DNA from: Pohlia nutans
Lineage: Eukaryota > Streptophyta > Bryopsida > Bryales > Mniaceae
Direction of reading: 5' to 3'
NCBI GenBank assembly: GCA_022496805.1
Contig: CM040100.1
Coordinates: forward strand, 23,155,009-23,219,008
Length of the DNA stretch: 64,000 nt
Positions 22,836 through 34,800 of this stretch are shown here, one piece after another (position 1 is the first letter of the stretch; each line of letters begins with the position of its first letter). The notes beneath the pieces are model-generated. The model had not been told where the DNA came from. It did not search any database and saw only the letters and a program-made list of their open reading frames with translations. The translations under genes and the position numbers were made by a program.

Positions 22836-24239
22836 GGTTTTCTCCTAAAGTACTAAGAAGCTCAAATTGAGCGCCTCTTATTAGTTGTCCTTTCTTGTTT
22901 TGAATGGGATTCCTTATGTTCAAATTTATTTGTTGCTTCATCAACATATGGAATTTTTTCATTGATTTTAGTGGTATATATATATATATATATATATATA
23001 TGGGCAATGGTCTGATCTGGGTACCCCAAAAGGCCCTTTGAACTTTAAAATCAACCCCTATGGCAACTTTGAATGAGTCCCTCTTTAAAACAAAATAAAA
23101 AATGAATCGACCGGATGTGGTTTTGATTTCCTACACTCATGTAGTACACAAAAAAAATTCACGTAAAAATTGAAGAGGTTTAAAGATTTTAAAAGAGACT
23201 TTTTGTACAAAAATCAGAATCTGTCCCATCTACTTAAAGAAATCCAAAACATTTGTTTAAAATATGCAATGATGTCATTTTGGTACCAATTTTTGATATG
23301 AAGTACATGTAGATATGTGTTATTTGAAATGGTTAATTTGAATGATTAAAAATATTATTTATTTTGTACTATGATGCCTGCAAATGCTAATTTTTGGCAA
23401 TTTTTCTCACAAAGCATAAATACATGAAAATTAATATGTTCAATTAAATATTTGAACTTGAATTAAATTTTTTCACGTAATCTAGGTGTGGATATTTTTA
23501 TTTGTAATTTTAGTCAATTGAAATGGACAAATTCGTCAAAATTTGGAAAAACAACTGTATGTTTGAAAATTTGAAATTTCGACAAATTTGTTCATTTCAA
23601 TTAAATAAAATTAACTATTTTTAATTAAATAAATATCCACACCTAGATGACATAAAATACTTTAATTCAAGTCCAAATTTTTAATCGAATATTTAATTTT
23701 CATGTAATTATGTTTTGTGAGAAAAATTGTCAAAAATTAGCATTTGCAGGCATTATAATACAAAATAAATAATATTTTTAATCGTTCAAATTAATCATTT
23801 CAAATAATACATATCTACATGTACTTCATATCAAAAATTGGTACCAAAATGACGTCATTGTATATTTTAAACAAATGTTTTGGATTTCTTTAAGCATTTG
23901 GGACAGATTCTGATTTTTGTACAAAAAGTCTCTTTTAAAATCTTTAAACCTCTTCAATTTTTATGTGAATTTTTTTTTGTGTACTGCATGAGTGTAGGAA
24001 ATCAAAACCACATCTAGTCGATTCATTTTTTATTTTGTTTTAAAGAGGGACTCATTCAAAGTTGCCATAGGGGTTGATTTTAAAATTCAAAAGGCCTTTT
24101 GGGGTACCCAGATCAAACCATTGTCCATATATCTATATCTATATCTATATCTATATCTATATATTCATCCCATTTAAATTATTGATTTTCCACATTATGA
24201 TAGATTGAATTTGTCATTTTGAATTTGTCCTTTAGGAGT
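22836..24239 (-). mobile_element. Inverted family D element split by a 1.1-kb foldback
   Basis: Segments 22836-22975 and about 24168-24239 together form one family D copy in reverse orientation, ending GTCCTTTAGGAG next to TTAA at about 24238. The intervening DNA is the foldback at about 23001-24130, bounded on both sides by TA-rich microsatellite. The foldback therefore inserted into an already resident D element. Confidence 0.7.
23001..24130. mobile_element. 1.13-kb near-perfect foldback element (family E ends)
   Basis: The sequence from about 23003 to 23555 is reverse-complementary to about 23560-24127 with only scattered mismatches, so nearly the whole element is stem. Each end carries an AATGGT(C/T)TGATCTGGGTACC-type terminus, related to those of the smaller elements at 34707-34911 and 35962-36196. 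It is flanked by (TA)n at 22976-23000 and ATATCT repeats at about 24128-24166, suggesting insertion at TA. There is no coding frame. A transcript through it would form a hairpin of roughly 550 bp. Confidence 0.85.
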
Positions 24240-25200
24240 TAAATGCAATGAAAATCAACAATTTTAAAGTACCACCATAGTTGTCTTATTCTAGAGACCA
24301 ATAGACAAAGTGTCAAAGACAACGTCTAGTAGACCCCCATTTGTCAAACAAGCATATTCTTAGAATATACATGAAATATCTTTGAATTTTTGGGAATATT
24401 TCATCCAAGTTATAGTCTTAACATATTTGAAAATTTTCTAATTATAGCATGCCCAACAACATGCAGATACGGCCACCCAAAGGCAAGATAGTAGTAGCTT
24501 GACGTTAGTATTAGAGGAAATATGGACTTTTAGAAGGCCCCAACGCCTTTGCAAAGTAGCAAAACGGGAGGGGCACGAAGGTTTTAAAATGGGGGCAGCT
24601 GGGTTCAAAACCCAAGGCACTGCCCCAACAATACATCAAGTCACATCAAGATATTGTTTGGGTGGCCGTCGTTTGTGTTTTCCCTGCCATGTACAGGAGC
24701 ATTGGTGCGTCCGGAATGCTCACACTAAGCTAACTTTGATTATTGATTGGTCAACGGTCAAATTATGGACTGAGAGACATGATGCTGGAATGGGAGAGGC
24801 TAGTTTGGTGATTTAACCAGGGTGCTACTGCGTTTGTTCTTGGCCGTAGCTCTTCTACTTTGAATTAATTCCCAAATGGCCCTCAAATTAACTCGCAATT
24901 CTTTGAGCTGCTGGGCACGCTCTTAGACGTCTAATTAATACTACGTCAAGTTGGAAAAAAAGTGTGAGACTCCGTGATGCCACTGCCTGTTCCAAAAGAG
25001 AGAATGAAAAGTACATTAACCTTTCAACTGCAGGATGTCACCGTACACGAGGAATTCTACTAACACTACTACCGCCAGTACAGACACCAGTACGGCATCG
25101 TGTAACTTCCTGATCTTCCAGTCACACTCACTCGATCATTCACTCGTTCAACCATTGCAACTCTTTTCTCTGACAAAGCGAACACCGCTTTAGTTTTTCC
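24240..25200. other. Intergenic DNA upstream of the PDR gene
   Basis: I see no coding exons. A GGGTTCAAAACCC palindrome near 24601 resembles a tRNA T-arm, but no other tRNA parts surround it. From about 25020 the composition changes to more balanced promoter-like sequence. Confidence 0.35.
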
Positions 25201-25202
25201 AT

Positions 25203-25741
25203 CTTTGACTAGACTCCAGAACTCTTTCTCTTGTCAAAGGCTAGAATATCACAGGAGTCATCAGTTGACACCTACAATAATCCCCTTCCCATCAACTGGT
25301 ATAGTAAGCGCCAGTCCATCCACAAATCCAGTCGATCTCACAGCTAGAATTATACTACAATAGAGCCTCTCCTCCATAACAATCAAGCGATGCGATGGTC
25401 CGGAGAGTTCGGTGCATCTTCAACAAACATACAGACTCTTCATGCAGACTGGAACTGACAGTGATGGGACTGTGACAAAGAGAACCACCTTTGACTAGAC
25501 TACTCTAGACTTTCAGGATCACAGCCATCAGTACTAGTATAGTAAGAGCCAGTCCATCCTCCAATTTCAGTCGCACAACTAAAATTAGACTAGAATAGAG
25601 CAAAGAATCTGGTGATGTGATTGTGGAGAGAGTTCTGTGCATTTTGATTTGGGAACTTGAAAATACACAGTGACTCTTCATGCACACGGGTCGATCGTTT
25701 AAAAGGAGAAGAGGACCGGAACTGACAGTGATGGGACTGTG
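25203..25741 (+). promoter_or_regulatory. Duplicated promoter/leader segment of the PDR gene
   Basis: Two direct copies of about 250-270 bp, 25203-25474 and 25489-25741, both begin CTTTGACTAGACT. They share TATAGTAAG(C/A)GCCAGTCCAT and TGACTCTTCATGCA or CAGACTCTTCATGCA, and both end in ACTGACAGTGATGGGACTG. The second copy ends 114 bp before the start codon. They are diverged, so the duplication is old. Any cis-elements inside would be present twice. No TATA box could be assigned with confidence. Confidence 0.6.
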
Positions 25742-25855
25742 TAGGACCAGATGTGACGGTTAAGGCTGGAATTATGGTGGAGACGTAGAGAATTGGAAAG
25801 TGAGTGACAATTGGTGTGCAAGTGATTGAAAAAGAGAAAAGCAAAGGAGGTGATT

Positions 25856-28800
25856 ATGGCGTCTTCGGAGCGGAGGGGGTACTCGCGGGGTCAGTCGATG
25901 CGAGAGACGATGGAGAACTGGAGCCGGATGATTCCGGGCGCGCTGGACAACCCGCTGGAGCGCGCCGTGGCAAACGACCGCGGGCGCGACGGAGCCATGG
26001 ACGACGAGGAGGCGCTGCGGTGGGCGGCTGTGGAGCGCTTGCCCACGTACGACCGCGTGCGCACCAGCGTCTTCCACGACCAGCAGACCGGCGACGTCAA
26101 GCAGGTGGACGTGCGAAGGATGAGTCCGCTCGAGACCAGCGAGCTGCTCGACAAGCTCATGGCGCAGGCGCAGGACGAAACCAACCATTTCTTACTGAAA
26201 TTGCGCAAACGCCTCGACAAGTACGCCTCCTTTACACAAAACCTCGATCTAGTTACCTGCAGACGGTCTCTAATCTTCCGTCTTTAGCTGTTAAAATCGT
26301 GACGAACTGTGGACACCAAAAGATAGCTTGACGTTCAGAGCTCTAAAACTCGAACCTGCAGAGCTCCAATCTTCCGTCTCTGTTGAAATCGTGTGAAAAG
26401 CTAGCTTGACGTTCAGAGGGCTCTCTAAATGCTACAGTGGTCTAATAGATTTGAACTTGTCGGTTACTGTAACCTGCAGAGCTCCAATCTTCCGTTTCTG
26501 TTGAAATTGTGACAAACTGTGGACATCAAAAGCTAGCTTGATCGACGTTCAGAGCTCTGAATACTAGACTGGTCTAATAGATTTGAAACTGTCAATTCCA
26601 GGTTCCTCTAATCGAACAATTGGAGTCTTTTTCCACTGCATGTTCTCAAATCTGAAGAAACTAGTATGCAGTTTTCCACAAGGAGAGGCATTACTATGCA
26701 GTTTTAATAAGTTTCGATCTCGAGTGCGTGGCGTTTTTGCTTTTTGCCTTTTGTTGTGGTGAGGAGTGTTGAATGAATGATCGAGTGTGTGTGTTTGCAG
26801 AGTTGGAATTGAGTTGCCGACAATTGAAGTGCGGTACGAGGATTTGTCAATCGAAGCGGATTGCTACGTCGGCAACCGTGCTCTGCCGTCCAACTGGAAC
26901 ACCGCTCGGAACTTCGTCGAGGTACAGTCGAAGGGTTTATTACTTTCTTATTAGGCTTCAGTTGCTAATAAATTATGAATTCAACCATTTTTGTTGATTC
27001 ATTGATTACTACACTGTAGCCTGTGTGTAGAAAACAGAACATCATGGTGAATGTACTTTTTCTAGATTTGAGTGACCTAATAAACCTCAAGGAGGAAGGT
27101 ATAATCATGGGTAATCTAAAGGTAAAGAAAGCAAGTGTGAATAAAATTTTTATTCAAAAAAGGAGTTCTTATTGAGGATATCTGTTGCAGATGGTTCTAG
27201 ACAAACTTCACCTGTTGATGACCAAGAAGGCGAAGCTGACCATTCTTGAGAATATCAGTGGCATCATCAAGCCTGGCAGGTAAAAACCCGTGTTGAATTC
27301 GTACGCCATGAATCTTTCCACAGTAAAACCTTGCACATGATTCATTCTAAATCTGTCTAAGTTGAGGTCGACTAATTAAATTCATAAATCATGAATCAGT
27401 GATGTTTCATGCACAAGGCTCAAAACATTTCGAGTTATAAAGGACAACTCTAAAAAGGAAGAACACAGTTGGAAATATCTACAAGGCATGGTGAATACTT
27501 TGAGACGAGATTCAATAAAATGCAGAATCGTGGGCACAGCGGAAATTATGTACTGGAGAATGCCACTTATTCAATCATTGTTGTTTCAGCATTGAATCAG
27601 TGACCATGTTGTATTGCTTTGGTGTCATTGAAACACGAACCTATGACCAACTAAAACAACACAAAACCTATGTGACAATGCCTGATGGGTCAGTGGGAAT
27701 GGAATGAATATTGTGGTGCAGGATGACGCTGTTGCTGGGTCCTCCAGGGTCCGGGAAGACGACGCTGCTCAAGGCGCTGGCAGGAAGGATGGACTCCAGC
27801 CTGCGCGCGACAGGGGAAGTGACGCTGAACGGCCACACTCACGACGAGTTCGTGCCGCAACGCACCGCTGCTTACATAAGCCAGCGCGACCTTCACGTCG
27901 GCGAAATGACGGTCCGGGAAACGCTGGATTTCTCGGCCAAATGCCAGGGCGTCGGTGCCCGCTACGGTAGAGCCTCTCTAAAAATGACAAATTTGTGCAG
28001 TTTTATTTGCCAAGTTTTCTATTGTGCCTTCAAAGACCAAAAATTCGCAATATGATCAATTGAATTGGTCGTTCTATAACCATTAATCCTCGGTCCTTTT
28101 TGCATTAAACCCCATACTCATTAAAATGGCGGAGTTTCATCAAACTGGCAGACTTGGTTTTGACTTTAGAGTTCAAGGTTTTGACTGGCCATTTACTGGT
28201 TTTTCAGTCATTTTGGGGGCTCTGAAATCCACCCATTTTGAAAAGGATGAGCGTAATGATCATTTGGTTGTGGATATTGTGAAACAGAGCTTTTGGAGGA
28301 GATCACTCGCAGGGAGAAGGAGGCTGGAATCTACCCGGAAGCCGATGTCGATGCTTTTTTGAAGGTGCGATTGAAGGCTTCCTGGAGTTAAATTTAAGCT
28401 TTTGAGAGAATGGGTTTACTCAAATTTAGGGTTTTGCAAAAACAATGATCTGAGAGCTTCATTGATCTGGATGTGCAGATGACATCAATTCCAGGGAAAC
28501 AGCAGAGCGTTGGCACCGATTACACATTGAGGGTAAGTGCATTGAGAATTAAGCTGTACCTTCTCTTTTTCCCAGACGATACTCTTTTCGTCACCCTAAA
28601 CCCCTCAAGGACCAAATGCGCTTTGTGTTTCCTTTGCAGCTTTTACTAGGTCACATGCCGACTTTCTTTTGTCCAATTTTTGGTTTTTGTTTTACCTTCA
28701 AAATGGGAGGCTGTGAAGTATTATAAGTGACAATAACCAACCCCATTTCTATTCAAAGATCAGTAGCCATATCCATGAGGCATTTTTCTGTGCAGATGTT

Positions 28801-31800
28801 GGGATTGGATGTGTGCGCAGACACATTGGTAGGAGACGAAATGCGCCGTGGCATTTCAGGTGGTCAGAAGAAGCGTGTCACAACAGGTAAGCACCCAAAT
28901 TAACATAAATAAATTTGGACAAAGAAAAGTCCACTTCAAAATCGCTAAAAAAAAACATGAGGTCCAGTACCGATTTCTTCATCCTTTCGGGGTTAATAGA
29001 ATTGTGACATATGGTGATTGGAATGTGGTCATTTGAATGTGGTTATGTGGATGCAGGTGAGATGATAATTGGGCCATGCACGGCGCTGTTCATGGACGAC
29101 ATTTCCACAGGATTAGACAGCTCCACCACGTTTTCCATTATCCGAACGTTGGCGCAGTTCACGCATCTGATGAACAGCACGGTGCTCATCTCGCTCCTGC
29201 AGCCCGCGCCGGAAACCTTCAACCTCTTCGACGACATCATTCTGCTCTCGGAAGGGCAGTGCGTGTACCACGGCCCTCGCGAGAGCGTCATGAGCTTCTT
29301 CGAGGCCTGTGGCTTCAAGTGCCCCGACCGCAAAGGCATTGCCGATTTCTTACAAGAGGTAAGAGTCATTCAGTTCCTTTTTTAACAAAATATGAAAATT
29401 TAACATAGCACCCGGCTCTGAAAAGGAATCTTTTAATAACCCCTGGCTTTTTTTACAATACAGTCAAAAGTTGAGCTCAATTTGAACAAGTGTGAGTGTC
29501 TGAATTGGTGTGAAAAAAGAATTAGACTAAACATTGCTCAGTTTGAAAAATGGGAGAGATTCTCCAGGCAACAGTGTTTTCACATGTGAGAACATGATGT
29601 AGCTTCAATACATTGCTGTCATTTAGCCCATGACAATGCTCTAAATAACTCTCACTTGCACTGCTCTCAAAAGGTGCCATTCCACTACTACTCAAGAATG
29701 TTTCGAAATATTTATCATAAAATTGGCAATTTGCAATGAATTTGACTCAAGAATGTCATGAAAATTTCATCATAACATTGGCAGTTTTCAGTGATTTGGA
29801 CTGAAGAATGAACATTCGAAATATTCATCATAACATCGGTAGTTTTTCAGTGATTTTGGCAAAGTTTTGTGTAGTGTTTTAAGCTACAAAACTGCAAGCT
29901 AAACCTGTTCTAGTTTACTTAGTTTGCACATCTCATTTTGGGCACTTGAAAAAACTGCTAATATGCTATGTAATGTGTGAAGTGATTCAGATACTCGATT
30001 AATATGGCTAAATAAAACATGGCCATGGGTGTGAGCTCTCTCTAGAGCTGATGAGGTGTGGGTAATGGGAACGCAGGTGACGTCGCCGAAAGATCAGGAG
30101 CAGTACTGGGCCAACACGCACGGACCCTACCGCTACATTCCAGTGCGAGAGTTTTCCGAGCTCTTCAAGAGATTCACCGTGGGCGTCAACATGCAGCAGG
30201 AGCTCAATGAGCCCTTCCCCAAGGAGAAGAGCCACCGCGCCGCCCTGGCCACCAAGACCTACGCCGTGTCCAAAAGGGAGCTTGTCAAGGCCAACTTTAA
30301 AAAGGAATGGCTCCTTTACAAACGCAACGCCATCGTCTCCATCTTCAAAATTGTGCAGGTACTCACACATTTTCATAAATTGACATTTTTGTACAAGATA
30401 TAAACACCATGCACCATAAAGCAGTGCACTGTAAGGAGGTTATGTCAGTTGAATCCACGTGTGTTAAAATCAGCATTTCCTCCTGGGATTTGCAACATTT
30501 CTCTGACCTCTGGGAGAACATTAATACTCCCTCTGTTCCGAAATAAAAAGCACCTTTGAGATTCCAAATACATGAATAAATCGATCGGGCGAGCCATGGC
30601 GTCATTGGTTAATTATTGCAATGTATAGCAAGCTTGGGCACATCATGCGAGTGGAATAAGCAAACGGTCGTTTTATTACAGAACAAAAAAAATATGCTCC
30701 CACCTGCTTTTTATTTCGGAACATAGAGAGTATATATTTCCCTCTTCTATGCGAGGATTTTCTATTAACCTACTTGTGCAAGTATTGACCTTGGATTTCT
30801 AGAATGTAGGCTGTTGTTGGATTTTAGGTCTTACCCTTACCTGTGGGTATCTCAAATCCAATAGTAGTCTACATTCAAGGATCCTTTGACCAATACCTGC
30901 CCATCCTTGGTCTTGACAACCCACCCTTTTTACCAATAGTTGCACTATGGTTGGCAGTAACTATACTTGCTTGTAGTAGTTTATTAGATCATTTCTCTAG
31001 TAGAAATCTTGTCTAATGTGACAGGTCTTTAATGACTAAATGTCCGTAACAACATGTCCATAATGACTCAAAGTGGTTATGTTGATGATTCATTCGGTGG
31101 CTTTTGCAGGTTTTCATTTCGGCCATCATTTCCATGACGGTGTTTTTCCGCACACGGCTAGGCCACGAGACAGTGGATGATGGATCAGTGTATTTGAGTG
31201 CCATTTTTTTTGCCATAATGACGATCATGTTCGGAGGTTTCGGGGAGCTGGCGATGACAATTGAGCGTCTGCCAGTGATAGTGAAGCAGAGGGATCTCTT
31301 GTTCTTCCCGGCTTGGTCGTACGCGGTCTCGGCCTTCGCATTGAGCATCCCCGCGTCCATTGTGGAGTCCGTGGTGTGGGTGGGCATGACCTACTACGTG
31401 ACCGGCTACTCGCCCGAGCCGAGCCGGTTTTTCAAGCAAATGTTGCTGCTGTTTGTGGTGGAGCAGATGGCCGGCGGCATGTTCCGCTTCTTCGCGGGGC
31501 TGTGCCGGACCATGATTCTGGCCCAAACCCTTGCCTTTGTCATCATCCTCATCCTTTTCGTCTGCGGCGGCTTCCTCGTTCCGCGACCCGACATGCCCGG
31601 CTGGTGGATTTGGGCTTACTGGATCTCCCCCATGACTTATGCCGATTCTGCCCTCAGTGTCAATGAGCTTCTCGGCGACCGCTGGCAGCATGTAAAACCC
31701 TAAACCCTCCCCCCTTCCAACCCACTTTCTTAAACCCTACCACCCAGTTTTTCCTTATCAGAAGCTCCCAGTTTTTCCTCATCGTTTTTCCTTATCAGAA

Positions 31801-34800
31801 GCTACCCATTTCCCTTATCAGAATCACCCATTTTTCCTTATCAGAATTTTTCAATTTCCCTTATCAGAATCACCCAGTTTTCCTTATCAATTATCCTTAT
31901 CTAAAAGCTACAGTTTCCCTTATCAATATTCCTTACTAGAAGCTCTAGTTTTCCCTTATCACAAGCTCCCAGTTATAATCACCCAGTTTTCCTTATCAGA
32001 ATCACCCAATTTCCCTTATCAGAAGCATCCAATTTCCCTTATCAAAATCACCCAGTTTTCCTTATCAGGAGCTCCGAGTTTCCCTTATCAGAACCATCCA
32101 GTTTTTCCCTGATTTGAAGCTCTCACTTTTTCCCTTATCAGAAGATACCAGTTTTTTCCTTATCAGAATTTTGGAGGCATTCATTCTATTATGGACTCTC
32201 AGATTGGCTGCGTTATTGATGGTGGGTGTGTGGGTTTGTGGGGTAACAGGCAGCTATACGTAGTAATAATACTGTGGGAGTGGAAACTCTGATATCCAAA
32301 GGCCAGTATCCGTATGAATATATCTATTGGATTGGCGTGGGTGCACTTTTGGCCATGTGTGTCATCTACAACATTGGCTTCACCCTCGTACTCGGTTACA
32401 TGCCTGGTAATAATTCATTTTTAAACGATCAATAGAAACTTACACATTCTTTTAAAGTTACTATAATTAACTATTGGCGTCCAAAGTGGGATTTCTATTT
32501 CTATTTTTATTTTTAACTGATGAGTGTGTGGTGGCCTCGGCGGCGTGCAGCTGTGGGTAGCCCCCAAGCAATTATGACAGAGGAGGACCTTGCATTGAAG
32601 GAAGCGGCCAAAGTGGGCGGAACTGTGGATACATCTGCATTACAGAAAAACAAAAGCTCAAAACGGAGTCGATCTGTACGGAAACAAAATAAAATGCCCT
32701 CAATGCGACAAGTGCAATTGAGCAATAGCAAGCGATCACACCATTCGGACCGTCATTTGGTTGTGCCAACGGAGGCTAAGGGCATGGTTCTTCCATTTGA
32801 GCCCCTGTCCATCTCCTTTGATGACATCAGTTACTACGTCGACATGCCTTCTGTAAGTGCCTCTCCAGTTTTTTATTTAAAAAAATAAAAAATAAAAAAT
32901 AAAAATCATCTTTTGATCATGTTGTGAAAATGGTACCAAATTTCATATCACTAGAATCCATGAAGAACATTGCATGTGTTGGTCAAAAGTTGAACGAAGG
33001 GAAGTTCCTATAGGACCTATTAAAAAACCATGAGACCTAATTTGGGCTTCTTCATCATTTAGGTGTTAACTCTGAAGCAATTTTTACTTCAATAAAAAGA
33101 GAAGTCTAAATAGGAAATTATTTTTTCAAAAAGAAATCTATTTTCTATGGTGAAAAAAAGAATCTTAAAGATAATCCACAACATTTGGGCAAAAATAAAA
33201 AAATAAAAAAATATTTGGCATGACCTACCGACCCTAACGGCCAGGTACGGTACATGGGACTCAGGGACCAAATGTGCAACTTTTAATTTTTGAATGAATT
33301 GAAGGCACAAAAGAAAATCACGTTACAAAACAATGCTGCATTAATTATTGTAACACCATTTTTAAAGAAAGTTCCACCTATTTGGAAATATCCTCAATTG
33401 ATTTTGATTTAAATTATTTTATTTATTTATTTTTCTTTGTGCAGGAAATGAAGCATGAAGGTGTGACAGAGACAAAGCTGAAGCTATTGAACAACATTAC
33501 GGGCTCCTTTAGACCGGGAGTGCTGACAGCGTTGGTTGGCGTAAGTGGAGCGGGGAAGACGACGCTCATGGACGTGTTGGCCGGTCGGAAAACGGGGGGT
33601 TACATTGACGGGGAGATTAGAATCGCTGGGTACGTCAAAAAACAGGCGACTTTTGCCCGAATTGCCGGCTACTGTGAGCAGAATGACATTCATTCACCTC
33701 AACTGGATGTGCGCGAGTCGCTTGTCTACTCCGCTTGGCTTCGTCTCTCTCCTGACATCGCTGATGAAGACAAGTGGGTATGTCCTCCTGACAACACAAA
33801 GCCCAAAATTTTCCACATACATAACATTCAGTAGTAACTCAGGGGCTGCCCTCCCCCCCCATGAAATGGTGGGCGTGTATGGCATCTTCTGCATGAAATG
33901 AACTCAGCCTGAACAGTGTTCTACAGTGTATTGTAGCTCCAAATCAAGATTCGTTTATTTTTTAGTTATTTTTATTAGATACACGCCCAACTCTGGAATA
34001 TACCTCATCATCTCTTCAGCTCAGGGGCCACATGGCAGAATTCCAAGAATGAAGTTGGATGAAACCCCAAGGCAGTCCTGCATAAGCTGTTGAATGTTAT
34101 GTCACTTTTGTTTTGTGTCTTAACCCTTATTTAACCCCTAAAGGACCAAGGATTCATGGCTTTAAATTCAATTGATCGTATTGTGAAAATCATAATTCAG
34201 ATGCGATCAATTTTTATATCATCAGCATCAGTAAAGAACATTACATGTGTTTGTAAAAAAATGAATAAATTTGAACAGAAAGAACTCCACATTCACATAG
34301 GGCCTACTCAAAAATGCTAAAACTAAATTTGGGCTTTTTGGTGCAGGCATTTGTGGACCAAGTGATGGACCTGGTGGAGTTGAACCCGATGGAGCACGCG
34401 CTGGTGGGATTGCCTGGCATTACAGGTCTGTCCACCGAGCAACGAAAGCGGCTCACCATTGCAGTGGAGTTGGTGGCCAATCCTTCCATCATTTTCATGG
34501 ACGAGCCCACCAGTGGGCTTGATGCTCGTGCTGCCGCCATTGTGATGCGCACTGTCCGCAACACCGTGGATACCGGCCGGACCGTTGTGTGCACCATTCA
34601 TCAACCCAGCATCGACATTTTTGAAGCATTTGATGAGGTACATGCCACGAATCCAATCCATTAAACACGGATTTGTTTCAAAAAAATAATGGCCATATAA
34701 ATAAATGGTTTGATATGGGTTTCAAAAAAGAATGTCTCACTAAAACACTGTCATTTATAACTCATTTAATGTGTGCTAGAAATGCCGTCTATAACACCAT

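Noticed and set aside
24595..24620. tRNA T-arm-like palindrome GGGTTCAAAACCC
   Set aside because: No A box, anticodon arm or acceptor stem lies at the right distance.
25772..26220. Open frames of over 100 aa on the minus strand and in another plus frame across PDR exon 1
   Set aside because: They are shadows of the GC-rich first exon; only the plus frame from 25856 continues through matching splice sites into PDR protein.
31185..31691. 168-aa minus-strand and 117-aa alternative plus-strand frames
   Set aside because: They overlap PDR exon 10, whose own frame encodes recognisable transmembrane sequence.
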